From NCBI GenBank assembly GCA_016234955.1, contig JACRNN010000047.1, positions 1 through 9,169 on the forward strand: DNA of 9,169 nucleotides. Reading direction: 5' to 3'. How positions within the stretch are numbered: the stretch's first letter is position 1; each line of letters opens with the position of its first letter. This DNA is from Deltaproteobacteria bacterium (GTDB lineage Bacteria; Desulfobacterota; GWC2-55-46). Below are positions 5,922 to 9,169 of this stretch, piece by piece. Under the pieces are notes generated by a model. That model had not been told where the DNA came from. It was given only the letters and a program-made list of their open reading frames with translations, and made no database searches. Made by a program: the position numbers and the translations under genes.

Positions 5922-7769
5922 ATGATAAAGGTAAGCGATCTTAATAAGTCATACGGCGGCCAGGTGGTCTTCGACGGCGCGAGCTTCGTGTTGAGCCGCG
6001 GCGAGAGGGTCGGCCTTGTCGGGAGGAACGGGACCGGCAAGACGACCTTATTCAAGATGATACTCAAGGAGGAGGAGCCGGACGGAGGGTGCATAAGCGC
6101 GCCGAGGCACTACACCGTCGGACACCTCTCCCAGCATATACACTTCACACAGGATACGGTGCTGAAGGAGGGGCGCCTCAGCCTGCCGCTCTCGGAGGAC
6201 GGGGTGGATGAGACCTACAGGGTGGAGACCATCCTCGCCGGGCTCGGGATACCGGAGGATTGGTTCGACAGGGACCCGCGCTCGCTATCCGGCGGCTACC
6301 AGATAAGGCTGAACCTCGCCAAGGCGCTCGCCTCGGACCCGGACCTGCTCCTCCTTGACGAGCCGACGAACTATCTCGATATAGTATCGGTAAGGTGGCT
6401 CAAGAGGTTCCTGTGCAACTGGAAGAACGAGCTCATGATCATAACGCACGACCGCGACTTCATGGACAGCGTCACTACCCACACGATGGCGGTGCACAGG
6501 TATAAGATACGCAAGGTGTCGGGCCCCACGCACAAACTCTACTCCCAGCTCGCCCAGGAAGAGGAGATATACGAGAAGACCAGGCTGAACGACGAAAAGA
6601 AGCGGAAGGAAATAGAGGTCTTCATAAACCGCTTCAGGGCCCAGGCCACCAAGGCGAGTTCCGTGCAGTCCCGCGTAAAGGCCCTGGAGAGGAACAAGAA
6701 GCTTGAGAAGCTCGAAGAGGCCAGGACCCTCGACTTCGAGTTCAACTCCGCCCCGTTCCCGGGCAAGTCCCTTATGGAGGTCAAGGGCCTCGCCTTCGGC
6801 TTTGAAGAAGGCGCGCCCCTGATAAGGGACTTGACCCTCTCCATCGGCAAAAACGACCGCATAGCCATAATCGGCAAGAACGGCAGGGGAAAGACGACGC
6901 TGCTGAACCTGCTGGCGGGTGAGCTCGAGCCCTCGTCCGGCTCGATCAACCGGCACGACAGCCTGAGGCTCGCATACTTCGGCCAGACCAACATCTCGCG
7001 GCTCAACCTCAAAAACACCGTCGAGCGGGAGATAATGGAGTCGCACCCGGATTGCAACCGCGCCGCCGCGAGGAGGGCGTGCGGGGCCATGATGTTCGAG
7101 AAGGACAACGCATTGAAGAAGATAGATGTGCTCTCCGGGGGCGAAAGGAGCAGGGTGCTCCTGGGCAAGATACTCGTAAGCCCGGCCAACCTCCTCCTGC
7201 TCGACGAGCCGACAAACCACCTCGACATGGATTCGATAGACGCCCTTATCGAGGCCATAGACGCCTTCAGCGGGGCCGTGATAATAGTGACCCACAGCGA
7301 GCTCATGCTCGACGCCGTGGCAACGCGCCTCATAGTGTTCGATGGCGGAAGCGTAAGCCTTTTCGAGGGGACTTACCGGGACTTCCTGGAGCGTGTGGGC
7401 TGGGAGAATGAGGCCGAGACCAAAGGCGGCAAGGTTAGGGCCAATGAAGCCAAGGCCGTCAATAAGAAGGAGCTGCGCAGGCTGAGGGCCGAGACCGTCT
7501 CTGAGCGTAACAGGACACTCGGGCCGCTCAAGGCCCGCATGGAGGGGATAGAGAACGCCATAGTGGAGATGGAAAAGGAGGCGGAGGGGCTGAGCCGGGC
7601 CCTCCTCGGCGCCTCTGAGAACGGCGAGGCTGATAAGATCGCCGCCCTCTCCAGGGCGTATCACGCCTTCAGGGGGAAGATAGACGGACTCTTCGACGAG
7701 CTTGAGAATCTTTCGGCGGACCACGACAGGAGATCGAAGGAGTTCGACGAAAGGCTGTGCGGCCTGTGA
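5922..7769 (+). CDS. ABC-F family ATPase (ribosome-associated translation factor)
   Basis: 615 residues with two ABC cassettes and no membrane segment, the ABC-F layout. Domain 1: Walker A GRNGTGKTT (34-42), signature LSGGYQ (122-127), Walker B with catalytic Glu in LLLLDEPTNYLD (142-153), switch His176 in ITHDRDF. A charged helical linker (about 205-270, EEEIYEKTRLNDEKKRKEIE) follows, the part that reaches the P-site tRNA in studied ABC-F proteins. Domain 2: GKNGRGKTT (318-326), LSGGERSR (404-411), LLLLDEPTNHLD (424-435), His458 in VTHSELML, where the family's usual SHDR is altered. A coiled-coil-like tail (about 515-610) ends it, as in Uup. The ATG at 5922 follows AAGGAAG by seven bases. 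ABC-F proteins relieve stalled or antibiotic-bound ribosomes; which subgroup this belongs to cannot be told from reading alone. Confidence 0.95.
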   Translation: MIKVSDLNKSYGGQVVFDGASFVLSRGERVGLVGRNGTGKTTLFKMILKEEEPDGGCISAPRHYTVGHLSQHIHFTQDTVLKEGRLSLPLSEDGVDETYRVETILAGLGIPEDWFDRDPRSLSGGYQIRLNLAKALASDPDLLLLDEPTNYLDIVSVRWLKRFLCNWKNELMIITHDRDFMDSVTTHTMAVHRYKIRKVSGPTHKLYSQLAQEEEIYEKTRLNDEKKRKEIEVFINRFRAQATKASSVQSRVKALERNKKLEKLEEARTLDFEFNSAPFPGKSLMEVKGLAFGFEEGAPLIRDLTLSIGKNDRIAIIGKNGRGKTTLLNLLAGELEPSSGSINRHDSLRLAYFGQTNISRLNLKNTVEREIMESHPDCNRAAARRACGAMMFEKDNALKKIDVLSGGERSRVLLGKILVSPANLLLLDEPTNHLDMDSIDALIEAIDAFSGAVIIVTHSELMLDAVATRLIVFDGGSVSLFEGTYRDFLERVGWENEAETKGGKVRANEAKAVNKKELRRLRAETVSERNRTLGPLKARMEGIENAIVEMEKEAEGLSRALLGASENGEADKIAALSRAYHAFRGKIDGLFDELENLSADHDRRSKEFDERLCGL

Positions 7770-7830
7770 CCCCGTAGCCGCGCCTTAATGCCCTCCCTCC
7801 GCGCCGGCCCGTGCGCCGGACCGCGGCGTT

Positions 7831-7863
7831 GAAGCTCCCCAGCCCCAAGCCGCGGGGAGCTTC
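7831..7863. repeat. Small palindrome downstream of the ABC-F gene
   Basis: GAAGCTCCCC and GGGGAGCTTC are exact inverted arms; the inner CAGCCCC/AAGCCGC part is imperfect. It shares GCCGCGGGGAGCTTC with the palindrome at 3861-3897. The 10-bp sequence TTCGACATAT is then repeated in tandem at 7861-7880. Confidence 0.7.
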
Positions 7864-7879
7864 GACATATTTCGACATA

Positions 7880-7967
7880 TAAGGAAGTATCTATTCCTAT
7901 TCGCTCGCTTGACCCCGCAAGCCTTGCCGCGGGGAATGCGCTCGCTGCGCTCGCTATGCATGTTCAT
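7880..7967 (+). repeat. Dispersed intergenic repeat, copy 2 (88 bp)
   Basis: This is the partner of 2455-2532: it has the same start (TAAGGAAGTATCTATT) and the same end (GCTCGCTATGCATGTTCAT). The middle here carries CCCCGC...GCGGGG and a doubled GCGCTCGCT. It begins directly after the tandem TTCGACATAT. Confidence 0.8.
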
Positions 7968-7985
7968 GGCCGCGGCAATTTATTA

Positions 7986-8125
7986 GGGAACCTCTGATTA
8001 ATTCCTTGGTTCGTCATTGCGAGCGAAGCGAAGCAATCTCATCTTCTGATAAATCAATAACTTGGAGATTGCTTCGTCGCATGCGCTACTCAATGACATC
8101 AAAAAAAGAATTAATCAGAGTTTCC
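7986..8125. mobile_element. MITE-like palindromic element, copy 2 (140 bp)
   Basis: It starts GGGAACCTCTGATTAATTC and ends GAATTAATCAGAGTTTCC, with TTA directly on both sides (7983-7985 and 8126-8128). The inner arms are GTCATTGCGAG...GAAGCAATCTC and GAGATTGCTTCG...TCAATGAC, a different arm sequence from copy 1. The loop shares TTATTGATTT with copy 1 when read on the other strand. It is non-coding. Confidence 0.82.
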
Positions 8126-8162
8126 TTAAAGGCATGAACATGATAAATATCAGTTTTTTTAA

Positions 8163-8200
8163 TGGACACTTTATTTCATTTATGCTATATGGTGCATAAA
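8163..8200 (+). promoter_or_regulatory. Candidate promoter with overlapping inverted repeat
   Basis: TGGACA (8163-8168) and TATATG (8186-8191) are 17 bp apart. A perfect TTTATGC-N8-GCATAAA inverted repeat (8179-8185 and 8194-8200) brackets the -10 box, as an operator would. No gene starts near it; the next one, narK-like, is 500 bp downstream beyond another repeat, so its target is unclear. Confidence 0.3.
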
Positions 8201-8215
8201 GTAAATTCGATTATT

Positions 8216-8340
8216 ATACAGAGCGTCATAACTTCGCATACCTGCGTTGCTCCTCGGCTCGTCGTTGCGGCGTATACAAAAATACGCCTCACTCCTCGCT
8301 CTCGTCGCGCCTTGGTCTGCTGTGTTCTGACGCTCTGTAT
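8216..8340. repeat. 125-bp palindromic repeat with 13-bp terminal inverted repeats
   Basis: ATACAGAGCGTCA (8216-8228) is the exact reverse complement of TGACGCTCTGTAT (8328-8340). A central hairpin GGCGTAT/ATACGCC is flanked by arms rich in CTCCTCG and CTCGTCG. The layout is typical of non-coding intergenic repeats seen in many proteobacteria; the open frames across it look like chance. Confidence 0.7.
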
Positions 8341-8702
8341 CGGCAATTATTTATGACGTTGTGTATAGTTTCCTTATGTATCCAAGTTTTCCCGCGGTTT
8401 GGATAGCGTGGAAGTTTCGATATTCTGTTCAATTATACGGCACGGGTTGTTTGAATGCCTGCTTATGGCGCCGTCGAGGAGTCATGCCTTTTTGATCGGG
8501 CGGTCCGGCCGGCATCCGCGAATAACCTGTAGAAAGGCAGAGACAATGGTTAGCAAGCCATACGGATCGCGCCATCCGCCCTGGCCATAGCCTCCTATTC
8601 CCTGTCCGCATTACTTCACCTGATGTACGGTTGCAAACGCTCGCTTCGCCAAGGCCATATTACCACATACGACGAGATATTCGAGATGGAAAGGAGATAG
8701 AG
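8341..8702 (+). other. Gene-free leader region before the narK-like gene
   Basis: I find no convincing gene here. Short frames exist (for example 8547-8588, a 13-codon frame starting MVSKPYG) but lack family resemblance. Small hairpins such as CGGAT/ATCCG and ATCCAA/TTGGAT are possible, but no known riboswitch or clear FNR box is recognised. The promoter of the transporter should lie in this stretch, but I could not place it with confidence. Confidence 0.4.
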
Positions 8703-9169
8703 ATGGCAAGTTTCAAAGCGTTCATGAAGTCCGGGCACCCGCCCACGCTGTTCGCCTCGTTCCTGTACTTCGATTTCTGTTTCGCGATATGGGTCCTGGA
8801 CGGCGCGCTCGGTCCGTTCTTGAGCCAGGAATTCGGCCTGACCCCGATGCAGCGCGGTTTCCTGGTTTCCGTTCCCATCATGGCCGGGGCCTTCATGCGC
8901 GTCCCCCTGGGCATTTTAGCGCAGAAGATAGGCAGGAAGAACGCGGCCATGATAGAGATGTGCACTATCATGATCGCGCTGAGCTACGGCGCGTTTTTTG
9001 TCCACAGCTATAATAACCTGCTGTTCATGGGAGTCCTGTTGGGGCTCGCGGGCGCAAGCTTCGGCATCGCCCTGTCCCTCGGCGGCGGCTGGTTCCCGCC
9101 TGAGAGCAAAGGGCTGGCCATAGGCATCGCCGGCGCGGGCAACAGCGGCGCCATAATCGCCATGCTCGC
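8703..9169 (+). CDS. NarK/NNP-family nitrate/nitrite transporter, MFS (C-terminus cut by window)
   Basis: The first 155 residues of a membrane protein. The ATG at 8703 follows a perfect AAGGAG (8691-8696) by six bases. Transmembrane helices are visible at about 15-40, 52-72, 82-101, 105-128 and from 136 on. GAFMRVPLGILAQKIGRKN (62-80) holds the MFS loop motif between helices 2 and 3 and Arg66, the likely match of the nitrate-contacting helix-2 arginine known in E. coli NarK. GGGWFPPESKGLAIG (127-141) followed by GAGNSGA (144-150) is the nitrate signature of the NNP family. Such proteins import nitrate, often in exchange for nitrite, in the cytoplasmic membrane for respiration or assimilation. 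The missing second half leaves the subgroup and direction of transport open. No nitrate reductase gene is in view. Confidence 0.9.
   Translation, partial: MASFKAFMKSGHPPTLFASFLYFDFCFAIWVLDGALGPFLSQEFGLTPMQRGFLVSVPIMAGAFMRVPLGILAQKIGRKNAAMIEMCTIMIALSYGAFFVHSYNNLLFMGVLLGLAGASFGIALSLGGGWFPPESKGLAIGIAGAGNSGAIIAML

Noticed and set aside
6285..7724. A 479-codon minus-strand frame.
   Set aside because: It is the exact antisense of the ABC-F gene, whose motifs are unambiguous.
8399..8590. A 63-codon plus-strand frame (TTG start) before the narK-like gene.
   Set aside because: It has no ribosome site, no recognisable domain and an unusual composition.
8623..8637. Possible sigma54 promoter (TGATGTACGGTTGCA) before the narK-like gene.
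   Set aside because: The invariant GG of the -24 element is GA, and no better match is nearby.

Overview
This window looks like chromosomal DNA from a GC-rich, Gram-negative-type bacterium. Coding regions use AGG for Arg and ATA for Ile very often. That, the MEP-pathway gene ispG, a NarK-type transporter and abundant short palindromic repeats fit Desulfobacterota (deltaproteobacteria), Nitrospirota or a related candidate lineage. This placement is an impression from composition; no gene here fixes the taxon. There are six protein genes, two of them cut by the window edges. I see no tRNA, rRNA, CRISPR array or transposase gene.

Layout. (1) 1-2324, minus strand: the first 774 residues of a large soluble protein with a divergent class III adenylyl/guanylyl cyclase domain. 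(2) 2325-2741: divergent intergenic region with a dispersed repeat, a CRP-like palindrome, a strong sigma70-type promoter and a G-rich leader. (3) 2742-3536, plus: HEAT-repeat protein. (4) 3536-4094: a 187-bp mobile-element-like palindrome that supplies the stop codon of the HEAT gene, then a terminator, two small palindromes and a promoter. (5) 4095-5174: ispG. (6) 5301-5714: HIT-domain protein, possibly co-transcribed with ispG. (7) 5715-5921: terminator-like hairpin, a C/G-strand-biased inverted repeat with a G-quadruplex motif, and a perfect 17-bp hairpin. (8) 5922-7769: ABC-F ATPase. (9) 7770-8702: about 930 bp without a convincing gene, filled with at least four repeat elements. (10) 8703-9169: start of a NarK/NNP-family nitrate/nitrite transporter.

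The genes do not form one obvious pathway. IspG (isoprenoid synthesis), HIT and ABC-F (translation factor) look like housekeeping genes. The most suggestive functional link is the pairing of a cyclase-like gene with a divergent HEAT-repeat gene whose promoter carries a near-consensus CRP (cAMP receptor protein) half-site pair. The most distinctive DNA-level signal is a family of short non-autonomous palindromic elements. Its two copies share terminal inverted repeats and flanking TTA, but carry different inner arms. I did not find a complete, clearly new multi-gene system; these two points are the best leads.
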